A DNA stretch of 64,000 bases from Micrasema longulum (GCA_022494885.1 JAGVSM010002716.1:186001-250000), one strand, 5' to 3'. Counted from the first letter of the stretch, positions 43,606 through 54,846 are shown. Numbers and translations: made by a program. The notes: generated by a model from the letters alone, not told the origin.

Positions 43606-44112
43606 TGTGGTTTGGTAGTTAGTGCATGCGCTTAACATGCTTTAAGTCCCAGGTTCGATTCCTGGAGGCTCCAGAGATTCGCGTTTTAAAGTTGTTTTAA
43701 CATCGAAGTATTTCATTATCTCTGGACTTTCAAAGCGGAATCTGGAAAATATGGTTGCGGTTGCAATTCGGAACCAGCACTATAATTCGTATTTGACCGT
43801 TGTATCCGGTGATTATACTGCAGTAAGAAGTACAATGATATCATTTCAAGTCATGTTTTGTTATTTGCGCGGTTTGATTGCAAAGAAAGATTAAATTCAA
43901 AATTGATATTGAATATGCCAAATTAAAGAAAGACATCTTATCTCATGAACAGTTTCGGGAAAGGGGTGGGAGCTTTCATTGTTTCTGGATTGGCACCTGA
44001 AGATTAAGACTGATCACCTAACTTCATGTAACAGATGGTCAAGATATGCTGCGTTTGGAGTTTTAATCTTGCGCCCTATACACCACTAGTTGCGGAAAGG
44101 AAAACAATGACG
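43606..44112 (+). mobile_element. SINE2-type element with a different tRNA head and a central insertion
   Basis: Head: GGTTTGGTAGTTAGTGC (A box), a perfect GCATG/CATGC arm and CCAGGTTCGATTCCTGG (B box arm). Body start TTTTAACATCGAAGTATTTC and CTCTGGACTTTCAAAGCGG resembles SINE2. The SINE2 3' domain (GATTGGCACCTGAAGATTAA, GACTGATCACCTAACTTCAT, GCGGAAAGGA) appears only after about 220 extra bases (43755-43975). Confidence 0.6.
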
Positions 44113-44699
44113 GTTAAATTAAAGAATCATCGAATATATAAAAATGAATTTTCTAGTTAAAGTAAAATTCAGAATTTTATCATGTAACTCTTGTGTTTTT
44201 AAGTCAAATTCTATTTGTTTAAGGTAATTTATTTGACCACCGAGCGCTCTCGAGTCTCGAGTCTCGAAAATTCCCCGGAAATAACAGAAAACGAGAACAA
44301 AATACTTTACAATACGATTTGATTTTCATGAAACTGGTTAGCGTTATTCAAATAATCTGATAAGTGAATAACGGAGTACCGCGGGGAATAATAATGGAGC
44401 TTCTTTCTCTTGTTCAGGGCTCTTAGGAAATATTTCACAGAAAAATGTTACGTAAGACGCATTTTCAGTACTTATTGAGAATTCAGATTTTGAAATATAT
44501 TTTTTTAATAATACAAAATAAAGCGATGAGAATAATTTTAACATATTGTATCGTCTTAATGGTACTGGAACTTCGTAGTCTTGTTAATCGAAATGTAGAA
44601 AAACACCTTTGATGAAACTTTCCTTTATTTCTCTCACAAATTTAAAAGCACAACAGTAACAAACAGGGCGTAGATAAAGGTAAACTGTGAAGATAAGGC
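44113..44699. other. Unassigned DNA
   Basis: No gene. GAGTCTCGAGTCTCGA at 44251-44266 is a short tandem repeat. Confidence 0.3.
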
Positions 44700-44766
44700 G
44701 TATGAAAGTAGAGAAAGCCAGGTCCGTATGCACAGACAGAGTAATACGGGGTTCTATCCTAACACT
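44700..44766 (+). pseudogene. RTE-like LINE ORF2 terminal relic
   Basis: Reads KVEKARSVCTDRVIRGSIL, matching NVKEAKEVCQDRVVWRSIL of the copy ending at 19408. Only this last block survives. Confidence 0.55.
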
Positions 44767-47189
44767 CTCCACTGATCAAACCAACTGTTTCAATGTCTCT
44801 TTAATCTGACTGTGATTTCAATGCGTTCCTTATTTATATAGGAAAACAATGAGTTTTATTATAAAGCAAATGGCCGGCGCAAAGACGCGCGGGTTAAAAT
44901 TAAAGTCGCCTAAACAAACGACATAATTCCAAAAAATGAAATAAGTAGGTGATTCCTTCATAAGAAATATTTCCGCGCAGCAAATCTACCTATTCAAGAG
45001 CTTTCTTATTTATTATATAACAGTCTAAAAATAACAGACAAATTTACATCTTTACAACTTCCAAATTAAAATAAATATAAAAATAATAAGTTAGTATCAA
45101 TGATATAATACCAAAAATATCCACGTGCATACGCAATAAGACATTATCAGAATATTCTAGTAGGCATTTATTTGTCTAGAAATCTACACATAAAAGGTCT
45201 AAACACATATGGTAGACGCACGAAAATGAATAAAATGGTTCAACTTCTAGATACTATGACAATTAACCGGAATAGTGCCGCGATGTTTTCTAAACAAATG
45301 AAGTAGTAAGTTATTTTATAACTATGCAAGAAAAGGATCTAAAAATATACGACTGAAAAAAAACTCAAAAGCGTTGTCCCAGAACTGCCGTATGTACAAG
45401 GGAATAAAGTCATTTGAATAAATGTCAGAAAACATAAAAAAAATTGAAAAGTGCAAATATTTTTAAAATAAATGTAAAGAGTATGTAAATATGTAAAAAA
45501 TACTAGGTTAGATATATTATAAGTAGTGAATAAACATAAGCTAATATAAGTATACATTTCAATTAACAGTTAAAATATTTTTAATTGAATCGGCATTCAC
45601 TTCGTAACACTTCATTATAAATTATTATGAAAATAAAACTATATTAGTTGTATATCACCCGTCGATGGGAGAAGTGCTCATCCGAAACAGTAGTAGTGTT
45701 CTTGTAAAATAATAAAAATTGTGTAACACTAGTAACAAAGTTTTATTTTCATAATAATTTAACAGTTTTAATATTATAAATATAGACAATACGTGTACCT
45801 ACAATAGTAAAAAATAATGTTAGAATGAGTATGGATGTCAATATTGCGATGTAAATATTAAATTCGACAATGTTAATCATAGAACTAAATAAAATGATTT
45901 GTAAATAAAAACGAATGCGGTAAAATCTACCTTACGGACTTTTTTAAAAATTCGCTATTTATGAATTTTTAAAATGCAAAATTAATTTAAGAGCCCACTC
46001 CTGTTCTAAAAAAGATTGTACAGTGTTCAAAAGTTAGTTGACAAATTTCACGCGTCTCACAAAAATTTTAAAATTTCTTTCATGCTAATTTGCTTTACAC
46101 AGATTCTGAAATACTGATTCTTATCAGTTGATTTGATTTGATGGCGAAGCACGTAAAACAATTCGGCAGAAAAATAATCATTGCATCTTTGACCAAATGT
46201 TGCGTTAAAGGGGAAAATATTGACAGAAATATTTGTTCTGGCCCTTGTTATAATTCATGTCCCTGAGCAGAAAAATTACAATGTTCATCTCCAAATTCGT
46301 TGAACAAAACAATTTGAGCATATATTAGACATATCTCAGGCAATTTATCGCTTTAAAGATTTCTATAGATGGGGTTCTAATTGGTACTTTGAGACTACAG
46401 CTTGTCCACCACACCCCGCAAATCGCATCTGAGGACATAAATTCCCTTAGCAGTGCCCACATACACGGAAAATTTGCTCGTTGCCAACGAGAAAAGCTGC
46501 CCAAAGAAGCTCTCTGCAATTTGGTAGCCTTCTATCTTTGTGCTGAAAGAAATTAATCCAGAAGAACATAATATGTACTTCATTGGATGGAAAAAAGAGG
46601 GAAGTGAATTCTTCACTGACTTTCACTTCAATTCGCCGAAATGATTGCAATTTTTTTTTAAAGCCTTGAAATTCTTTTTGGAAGCCACCATATCTGTATT
46701 CCTGACAGGACCTATAACAGGGCCATGGATAGTAGCGAGAGGCTCCATTTGGTAATTGTAGAGAGAGGGAAAAGAAAAAGACCACAGAATGTGTTAAGAA
46801 GATTGATTAAGACATCCGCAGTAGCACGAAGGGAAATCAACAATTTTAAAAACATTTTATTTTTGATCAAACTTACCATGACTTGATAAAAACTGCGTCA
46901 TCCAGTGACCAAGGATAACCCAAGAAGGTACCTTGAGAATAACTGATTTTATATATTTTAATCCATGCACTTTTTCAAAATTCGTGAATATATTTTATTT
47001 ATATCGTGAATATAATTTCCCTTATTGATCCATTTGATTGTAAAAAATAACATTTAAAATGCGCGTCTTAAAACATACTTTTTTGTCTTATACTTAGTTT
47101 CAATAATAAAGTCTTATTTTATTTTATCTCTAATTCTTAATATTTTATATATATTTATATTTTCGACACTTGACACTTGTGTAATATAT
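44767..47189. other. AT-rich DNA with an inverted repeat and a GC-richer block
   Basis: Inverted AAATTATTATGAAAATAAAAC (45618) and GTTTTATTTTCATAATAATTT (45740) flank CCGAAACAGTAGTAGTG, a weak hammerhead-like look-alike. At 46340-46790 the DNA is less AT-rich and open frames overlap on both strands, but I recognise no domain. Confidence 0.35.
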
Positions 47190-47400
47190 ACACACATGTC
47201 CACCCTCATTCCAATATAACACCCACTCACCCACCCTCTCTCTCACTTACACTCACACAAACACACTAGTAAGTATTGTACGTGTATTTAATGTATTTCT
47301 GTGGATATCTGTCTTTGGTTTTATTTTCTGTGTATTTTATTTGTTATATTTTTGTTTTGTGTTACTGTTGATATCCCCAATATATTAAAAAAAATAAAAT
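47190..47400 (+). repeat. CA-rich LINE-like 3' tail
   Basis: CACACATGTCCACCCTCATT, CACCCACTCACCCACCC and CACTTACACTCACACAAACA, ending in an A-rich AAAAAAAATAAAATTAAAAA. It resembles the inverse of the 3' UTR at 31640-31870. Confidence 0.45.
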
Positions 47401-47460
47401 TAAAAAATGAATTTAGTTTTATTCCACTTTGAATTTTTTTAAAAATTACGCTGGACTGCT

Positions 47461-47640
47461 GTCGGTCGGTAGCGATGTCGGTCACGACGAAACCCGGTCA
47501 CTAGTAAAAATTATAAATAAAATTGGAATTAAAGTTCATACGCATTTTTATTATTAAAATTAAAATGCAGTTCCACCAAGAAACGTGAGTAAAAAAACCG
47601 AATCTATTAAAAATTGTAATAATATTTTGGAGCTAAAGGG
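47461..47640 (+). mobile_element. PLE end with decayed hammerhead core
   Basis: AGCGATGTCGGTCACGACGA: stem II GTCG-GTCA-CGAC (47477-47488), GAAAC (47489-47493), CCGGTC, and ACTAGT. The CTGACGA box is changed to GTAGCGA. The leader to ATGCAGTTCCACCAAGAAAC matches that after 3495. Confidence 0.6.
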
Positions 47641-48109
47641 TTAACGAATAAAAGTGTAGGGGTAATGTTTATCGCTCAGATGCGTCTTTTGCCCGCGTTG
47701 ACACGCGAAGCCTATCTAGGTCCGTACAGATAATAATTGGTGTGTGATTCATACTCGGCAGCGTATTATGCAAACGGGGCGGCGATCAATGGTTCTGTAT
47801 GTGGGACGTTCCAGAAAAACTGGCATCGCCCATGTTTTAGTGTTCCGTAACGGCCAAGCTCGTGCCAAGTGGTGCTATGGGCTACGGCACTACCTACCCC
47901 GCTTCGTATTTAGCACATTGTGTACACTACACACTACGACACTACACCCTATACCCTACACTAGGGATGCGCTCACCCGCTGATTGCAACAAAACGAATC
48001 GATTGTTTGCGTAGTTTTTAAAACATTGTAAAATATATTTTATTGCATGATTACGAAACAGGCTAAAAACCTCACGGGGCTTCTGACCAAAAACACTGAC
48101 TGCGTTTTA
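47641..48109. other. GC-richer block, unidentified
   Basis: 47680-47990 is unusually GC-rich. It holds a 79-codon open frame without recognised domains and a run of CACTACACACTACGACACTA-type sequence. Function unknown. Confidence 0.3.
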
Positions 48110-49095
48110 TTTATTTATTTATTAGTGTGTACACGGCACAAATGCCTTTTATAAACATAAACATAAATACATTTAACATTACAATGTTCTATTATAAAAT
48201 TTTGAAATAATATAATTTATTTATGTATTTATTTATTAACGGACACTCTCCATGTATACAATTTATAGGGTTTAAATATTACAATAAAAGAATAGTTTCA
48301 AACTAAAAAAAAAGAAAAGAAGCATTGACAAACATAAGGGACATCGAGACAGAAAATATGGAATATTTATTTAGTGCTCGTTTAAATCGTTGTAAACTTA
48401 AACCAAAAAAGTCCAGATCTTGTCTTGAGTTAACAATACGACAAAGACGGGTCATTTGAGAATTAAGGCCATAGTTTGTTCTATGCTGATCGATGAACAG
48501 TACTTCTTTGTTTCTCAATCTACGAGTCGGAATATTGAATTTTGCTTGTCCCAGTAGTGATGGAACATCGATTATACCATTTAGTATGCCGAACATATAT
48601 ATGGAGTCAATATTAGTTTTACGTTTTTGTAGACTAGAAACATTTAACATTAACTCTATTTCAGCATAAAAATAATTATCTCTCTCTAGTCCAAGCATCC
48701 ATGCTATTTTTCGAAGCAAGCGATGTTGGACTGATTCAATGTGATTTATGCGATTGACATAGAATGGAGACCAGACCACGGAGGCATATTCTAGAAGAGG
48801 GCGAACAGTTGAGCAATAAAGAGTTTCGATTGTACGGACATTAGTAAAATCAGAGGATATTCTGTTAATGAAGCCAAGTAATTTCAATGATTTATTTACT
48901 GTATTATCTATATGCTCGTTGTATGTCAGTTTATAGTCCAAAACAACTCCCTAATCTCTGATGGACTTAACTACATCAATTTTGGAGTTTTCTAATAAGT
49001 CCTCGAAGGAAATCGGTTGTTTTGTTCTATGAAATGACAATATTTTGCATTTTTTAATATTTAGTCCTAATTTATTGACTTTACACCATTAGTTA
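48110..49095 (-). pseudogene. Jockey-like LINE ORF2 C-terminal half with 3' UTR
   Basis: The best preserved LINE in the window. From 49095 on the minus strand: WCKVNKLGLNIKKCKILSFH, RTKQPISFEDLLENSKIDVV, KSIRD, a stop at about 48952, GVVLDYKLTYNEHIDNTVNK, LLGFINRISSDF, RPLLEYASVVWSPFYVNRI, HRLLRKIAWMLGLERDNYFY, and on to TAG-type termination at 48303. This covers the region after the polymerase active site (NxxKCxxxxF, LGVxxD, LEYxxxVWxP). A (TTTA)n-type tail and 3' UTR lie at 48110-48290. One stop and 5' truncation inactivate it. Relatives: 23635, 60320, 61270. Confidence 0.8.
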
Positions 49096-49609
49096 AAAGA
49101 GTTTTATTTTGAGAATTTTGCTGTCGTCCGTGAAGAGCCAAAAACGAGAGTAAGAGAATGATTTAGCAACATCAATAATAACATACTCGTATTACACAGT
49201 TGTTTTATACATTATTTTTTATAATAACTTGGGGATTTTAATAAAAAAATTTGGGCCTATAGAATATTCGTGTCTCTGTGCGCCTCGCTTTACAATGTGG
49301 TATTTCTAGCACACGATTACTTCTTTGACTTGATCTATTTGAATTACTTGTTAATACGTTTTGGTTCTAAAACATATATTTTAAACATTGAAAAGAATAT
49401 ATTTGTCTTATTTCCAACAGTTTAGTTTCTTGGAACAATTGGAAAGAGGGAAAAGAGCGACTTTTGTGAAGCATTATTTTTAAGATAAATTTTTGAACAG
49501 TTTCTTATGGTTTAATATGGTTGTTAAAAGCTCTCCCGCATCCAATTATTCCATAAGAAAGCGATGACTGTACAAGTGCATAATATACAATTTAAATAGT
49601 ATTTAGCTA
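49096..49609. other. AT-rich DNA
   Basis: May hold further decayed LINE sequence near 49100-49150; nothing firm. Confidence 0.3.
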
Positions 49610-49745
49610 GGCATAAATACTTAACCGTTTGAAATTTATTTGCCAAAGTTGAATTCAGTGCACCCTTCACTCTGTTCCCGGCACTCACCTTCCTTTCATA
49701 CTTTCCAAATACACAAATTCCTCTACCTGTTTTAGTATAACCTAC
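49610..49745 (-). pseudogene. RTE-like LINE ORF2 fragment with internal deletion
   Basis: Minus strand: KQVEEFVYLESM then, after a frame change, YERKVSAGNRVKGALNSTLA and NK. Compared with QVEEFVYLGSMFTRDGNMDK of 18660-19435, about 13 residues are missing between the two motifs. Confidence 0.65.
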
Positions 49746-50204
49746 ATAGACGATATTATATTTAGTAGTTAATCGGCCAAAAGTTCGAATGCAAAAAATC
49801 TTAAATATCAGTTTTATCTGTTTGACAGATTTAAACTTGTGACAATCTTGATAGAAGGATATTTCCATTTCAATTTATTTATTTAATACGTTTATGTACT
49901 CAACAAAAATATATTTAAATATTATTAAAATAAAAAAAGCCAGTAATTAGAGTAAACGGAAGCTATTCTTTCTGAAATGATGAATATGATGATGTTCTGT
50001 GACTTGTTATCAATTATTCGATTATATTCACCAATCAAACAAGTGCATCACTATTATACATAAATATACAGCGTGCTGTGTAGTGTTATACTCTAAGGTG
50101 GTAGTACTATTGCTTGAACCCACTACTTGTTGGGAACTGACATAGACAATTACCGATCAATAGTTCTTACGGCACGACATATTTGTATTAAGGAACCTTA
50201 TTGA
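49746..50204. other. AT-rich DNA
   Basis: Nothing recognised. Confidence 0.3.
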
Positions 50205-50535
50205 TTTTAATTGATTAAAAGGAAACGCGGTCCGAATTTTCTTCATACAAGCGTATTCGCTTATTTTCTCCTTGAATTATGGCACTATCGATATTTACCA
50301 TTGAATCGTTTTGCTTTATTGATATTTTTTCTTATAGGAGCTGTGTATAAAGTATGTCTGAGAATGCGGTAGCAGAAAAATGTTATGAATAGGTATTTAA
50401 ACATAGTTTTTCCGTCTCTTTTTCGCAGACGTTTCCCCGTTATTGTGCAAAAAAGACAACTGCACGTCGGATTCATTGCAATTAACTTAAGTTCACGCTT
50501 GGTTGTCCCGTTTTCCGCCCCCCAAAACTGAATCA
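50205..50535. repeat. Dispersed element G, copy 2, inner part inverted
   Basis: GGAAACGCGGTCCGAATTTT and CGCTTATTTTCTCCTTGAAT match copy 1 directly; GAATAGGTATTTAAACATAG, AAAAGACAACTGCACGTCGG and GTTGTCCCGTTTTCCGC match it in reverse complement. Confidence 0.65.
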
Positions 50536-51049
50536 ATTTTTAGTTTTTCTTACAAAGTATCAAAATGAAATTTATCATTATATTTGTGTAACGTTTGTAC
50601 GAAGACGGCAAATAAAATAGAATGCTTTTAAGGTTTTTTGAATTTTAAGAAAGCAAATTTATGAAACCACGCCTTTATTTCAAATTACACGCAGTGGTAA
50701 ATATCTATTGTGTGTAAAAAATCACTACCAGAGTTCCATAATCCAGGACGATAATACGGTAATACGTTTGTATGAAGCAAAGTCAAACCGAGTTTTTTCT
50801 TAAGGGTTGAAAAAGCGTGCTATCAATAAATATACACGCTTTCTCTACCCTAGTGCCCTTCATGGCTTCCGTCTATTTTTTTTTTGTATCTTAAAATGCC
50901 ATTTATTAAATATTCTAACATTATTTTTAGTATTTATAAAATATTTACAAATTAATTAAACATTACCCATCAAGATATAAAGACCGAAAAACAAATTAAC
51001 TAATATAAAAACATATTTTATTTTTCGCACATACCTTGTATACATAAAT
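50536..51049. other. AT-rich DNA
   Basis: Nothing recognised. Confidence 0.3.
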
Positions 51050-51320
51050 AAATAATTTATTTATCTATAATAAATACGGCTTAAGCCAATTAACAGTTAT
51101 TTGGAGAAACATGTACACAAGAAAATTAACAAAAATAACATAACAGTATGTAGTAAAGACAATCAAGGGAAATTAAATAATAGTATATAATATATTTATA
51201 AACACGATCAACATAAACAACGACGAGCTAAACCATGCCAATCTATCTTCATCCCAAACTGTTTTAGTAGCAAAGAGATCTACGAAAACCCGGAAGATCT
51301 ATCCCAAAAACTCAAAGTAA
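51050..51320 (-). repeat. Dispersed repeat F, copy 2
   Basis: AATACGGCTTAAGCCAATTA, AACATGTACACAAGAAA and AAACCATGCCAATCTATCTT match 4630-4810. Minus-strand reading FRVFVDLFATKTVWDEDRLA is conserved with copy 1. Confidence 0.5.
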
Positions 51321-52767
51321 TAAAACTGTCATGGTGTCTAAAACTACCTTTAAAACGAATATTTATTTTTGACTCTACCACAAGTCGAACCTAGAAGATT
51401 AAACTACGAGGCGAGCAAATTTCCACTTAAAGTAATAATGCGCCAAGCTATAGAGGAGCCCAAACGTAGGAAAACCATTCTATGACTATCGGGTATTAAG
51501 TTAGCTTCAGTTTGCAGCAAGATAATGGACCGTACTCAGATCGAGAATTGCCAAATGAATATTAATTTGCATTGTAAATACTTTTAAATATGTACCTGTG
51601 GATTTAATATTGCAGGGTTATTCCAATAAATTTTTCTATAATTCGCCTATATTTATTTTATAAAACTGAAAATACCTGTGCGTGTTTATTTTTTTATTCA
51701 TTTTATTCACAATATACTTTTTTTTACATTTATTCAGACATAAATTCCAACTCCATGGAACCAAGTTCTGTGTTGAGTTTGTTTGTTTACCCGTCACATC
51801 TCCGAAACGGCGAGTCGTAGCGACCTGAAATTTGGACACGTCATTTTAGATGCAGTTTTAAGGTTAACATAGCTATTTTCGAGCAAAATTTGAATTGACC
51901 TCTACTTGATAAATACTCAAACTTTATATGGCTGCCTCCGAAGATGGCTTCGAAATATGGCCCGTAATCAACTGTCGTTATCAACAGAAAACATACTTTA
52001 ATTCAAAAATTTATCTGAAGTATCTGAAGTAAATATGTTGATATAAGGAAAGTTTGTAAGCAAAATAATAATAATCGTGTCGGGACAATCAATGCCAAAA
52101 ATCAATGTAAATCATAGGAAAATATTCGAAATCAATTACCTGTGAAAACTGTCTCCTTTAACACCTTTGACTCTCCTACTGCTGCAACCAAACATACTGC
52201 AATTCACCATAGTCGGTTTTGATTTATTATAACGTAAATATCCAAGTTATTTATAAACAAAGCCAAGCACAGCTACAAAAGCATCCGATCCAACCGTTAT
52301 GTTTATGTTGTCAAAAAAAACAAAGTAGCCACCAATTTGTTGCTAAGCAACAAACCAACATCGCTTGCGTTCTATGAAACGTAGTGATAGGGCTTCTCTA
52401 TAAGCTCACGCATTATTACTCTGTGGTTAAATGTAATGTGAAAGCAGAAAGCCGTATACAAATGAATAAATAAATAATAAACATCCCTTCGCGCCACGCT
52501 CATACAAATATATTGTGTTCCTTGCAGTAAGCGTAAATGCCACAAAGTAACTATGTTTGTAGATAATTCAATGTATCCCCAAATATGCGCGAGGCAAAAT
52601 GCCAGCATACTAAAGCTCAGTAATGGAGAAACGATTTTGAAATCATTATAACTTCTAGAAAATTCTGTTTTTGTTGACACAGAATATAATTTTAAAGTAC
52701 AGATACAATAACAATATTATCGAATATTTGCATTTTTATTTTGTGGTTATTCACTTACGTATTTAAT
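51321..52767. other. Unassigned DNA
   Basis: Less AT-rich parts at 51880-52000 and 52360-52680 have open frames without recognised domains. Confidence 0.3.
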
Positions 52768-52822
52768 TATGTCTACTGGTTTTGAGACGTACCCGTCTCA
52801 TCGTCAAACCACTAATTGAACG
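52768..52822 (-). ncRNA. Hammerhead-like PLE motif, decayed
   Basis: Minus strand: TTGACGA (52801-52807), perfect stem II TGAGACG-GGTA-CGTCTCA, then AAAAC where GAAAC is expected, and ACCAGTAGAC. Two core positions are changed, so activity is unlikely. Confidence 0.5.
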
Positions 52823-52984
52823 CTTAAAAAAATAAAAATAGTTTATGAAATAATTCAAGTGTTTACCGAGTAGGTTAAATTTAATTATTAGTATTACTAC
52901 TATTACTGTTGACAGGATATAAAAATTGTTTGATTGATTTTTTCTTTAGTTTTCAAATTAATTTATTTTAATACAAATACAAAT
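52823..52984. other. AT-rich spacer
   Basis: Nothing recognised. Confidence 0.3.
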
Positions 52985-53095
52985 TTTATTTATGAATATA
53001 GCCACTCCACTGGCCCACATGCACGTTCCGGAGTTTCAGTGTATTATTTATTTTCTACATAATAGTACATACTTTCACATCAATTGTCAAGTCGC
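52985..53095 (-). mobile_element. LINE 3' end fragment
   Basis: ATAGCCACTCCACTGGCCCA, GCACGTTCCGGAGTTTCAGT and TTCACATCAATTGT match 57705-57795 closely, so this is a 3'-end-only copy of the LINE at 57690-58610. Confidence 0.7.
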
Positions 53096-53699
53096 AAATA
53101 TTAAATGAGTATTTAAAAAAGAGTATTTATTAAATTAATTGTATATTTATTATTAATAGCTATTTTTTTGAATAAATAGAATTCATTTTCAAAGTTAAGT
53201 TTAACTGAGGAACATTTATTAAACGATGCAACACTGAATGGAATGCGGAATGTTTTTAGCATTTATAATAATTTATTAAGGCCTATTTTATTGGGACACC
53301 ATTGCATATTTATGTCAACTGACGGTTTTCACCGACACCATAACAATATTTGCGTAACTACGAGTAATTAATTGCAATTAAACAATGCAAATGCCAACAA
53401 CCATTGAAGTTACTTCGCTATCATAAAATCACACAATACACTGAGTCTACTTCAATATTTTGCATCACCCTCCTTTTCAAATATGCTATCAATAAATCTG
53501 TACAATTGGCTCAATATTCTGCTTTAAACAGCTGACAGGAGATATTTTATTTACTATTATAATGGATAACTTATAAAGCGCCATTTTTGTAATATAATAC
53601 CGCAAGAACGCTTGACAAAGTGATTAAATCAAGAAATACATTTAATTGAAATTTTTAAAATTTGTATTTTATCAAAAAAATTAACTTTGTTTTTTTGTT
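53096..53699. other. AT-rich DNA with a small repeat
   Basis: GGATAACTTATAAAGCGCCA at 53563 resembles GGATAATTTATATAGCGTCA at 63161; both precede CAAGA-CGCT and are probably shared repeat ends. Confidence 0.35.
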
Positions 53700-54210
53700 A
53701 AATTAACTTCTTTGTCATTTAAGTGTAACATGGGTGTGGAGTATTTAAAAATTGAAAAGTTAGAAACTAGGAGACAAATTATAGATATGATGTACTTGTA
53801 TAATATAATTCACAATAATATTGATTCAGTGCTTTGTGTTGAAAATGTGTCATTGTACGTTCCCCGTAGGCGTCTGAGATCAGCTGATACATTTTACCTT
53901 CCAATTTTTACAAACAATATGGTACAATTTAACCCTTTTGCAAGTGTGTTAAGACTCTATAACAAAATAGAAAAAAAAGTTAACATTGACATTTATCATG
54001 ATAGAACAAATGATTATAAAAAAAATATTACCATGTGTCTTAAATCAAATGCCTAATCCTTATTTTTGTGTATTTAAATTAATTTTAGTCTATTTTATTA
54101 CATCTTATGTTTTTATTTACTCCTTTCTTTTCTTAAAAAAAAAAAAAAATTAGTTTCTTATGTTTAACTCAATTTTATTTATTTAACTCAATCTTTATTC
54201 TTATCTTTCA
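53700..54210 (+). pseudogene. LINE ORF2 C-terminus and 3' UTR
   Basis: Reads MGVEYLKIEKLETRRQIIDM, MYLYNIIHNNIDSVL, VSLYVPRRRLRSADTFYLPI, FTNNMVQFNPFASVLRLYNK, ending TAA at 54054-54056. This is the RR ... LYxIIxNxID ... VPxxxxR ... RLYN series of Jockey-like tails, open for 114 codons. The segment after the stop is T-rich 3' UTR. Truncated at the 5' end. Confidence 0.7.
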
Positions 54211-54439
54211 CTAAACTTAATCTTTATTATTACTTAAATTGATTTTACATACTTATTTTATATAATTTATGAAAGATGGTGGAGTTCTATAATTGAACAT
54301 ATATATAAAGAACGTTAGTAATGCTTACTTAAAAAATATATGTATTTTATGTATTCTTGTTGAACTTCCAAATAAAGAAAAAAAAAATATTTTTTTTGTT
54401 ATCACATGCTACGGATTTATTCAAATGATTCAGAGAACA
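54211..54439. other. AT-rich DNA
   Basis: Nothing recognised. Confidence 0.3.
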
Positions 54440-54710
54440 AGTGGGTTTTTAAGTTTATTTTCGAAACATGACTTCACTTTCACAGTTTCGCACCTCTGAT
54501 GGGAGAGCATTCAATGCCGAAGGGGCTGCGACCGCAAATGCGCTTTCGCCGAATTTAGTGCGCTGTTTTCGTAGAGATATAATAACATTTCCTCTCGACG
54601 TAGATGTAGCTGATCTAAGCGTAAGACGTTTGTCAGCTAGTTCATTTGGAATGCAGAGTATCCTCAGATATTCTGAAGCAGAGTTGTGCAGTGACTTATA
54701 CATAAGCTAA
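54440..54710 (-). pseudogene. CR1-like LINE ORF2 C-terminus
   Basis: Minus strand: MYKSLHNSASEYLRILCIPN, RLTLRSATSTSRGNVIISLR, RTKFGESAFAVAAPSALNAL, PSEVRNCESEVMFRK. The YLxxLC ... LRSAxxxxxxxPR-RT-G-xAFAVAAPxxWNxLP pattern is the classic CR1/Kiri-type end of ORF2. Open over 82 codons. Confidence 0.8.
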
Positions 54711-54846
54711 CATAGTTTATATTCCATCTTCTGGGAAAACGTAGTCAGTATTATTAAGTTATTATGTAGTAAGTGGTGGAGTGATATGACTGAAATTAAA
54801 TGCAGACTGTAGGCGAGTCGTATTATTGATTTTTTTTTAAACATTT

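Noticed and set aside
43606..43680. tRNA gene with a perfect anticodon-arm and T-arm
   Set aside because: The anticodon loop would be CGCTTAA, without the expected T before the anticodon, the acceptor ends do not pair, and a SINE2-like body follows.
47744..47983. 79-codon open frame in the GC-rich block
   Set aside because: Part of it is CACTAC low-complexity sequence and no family is recognisable.
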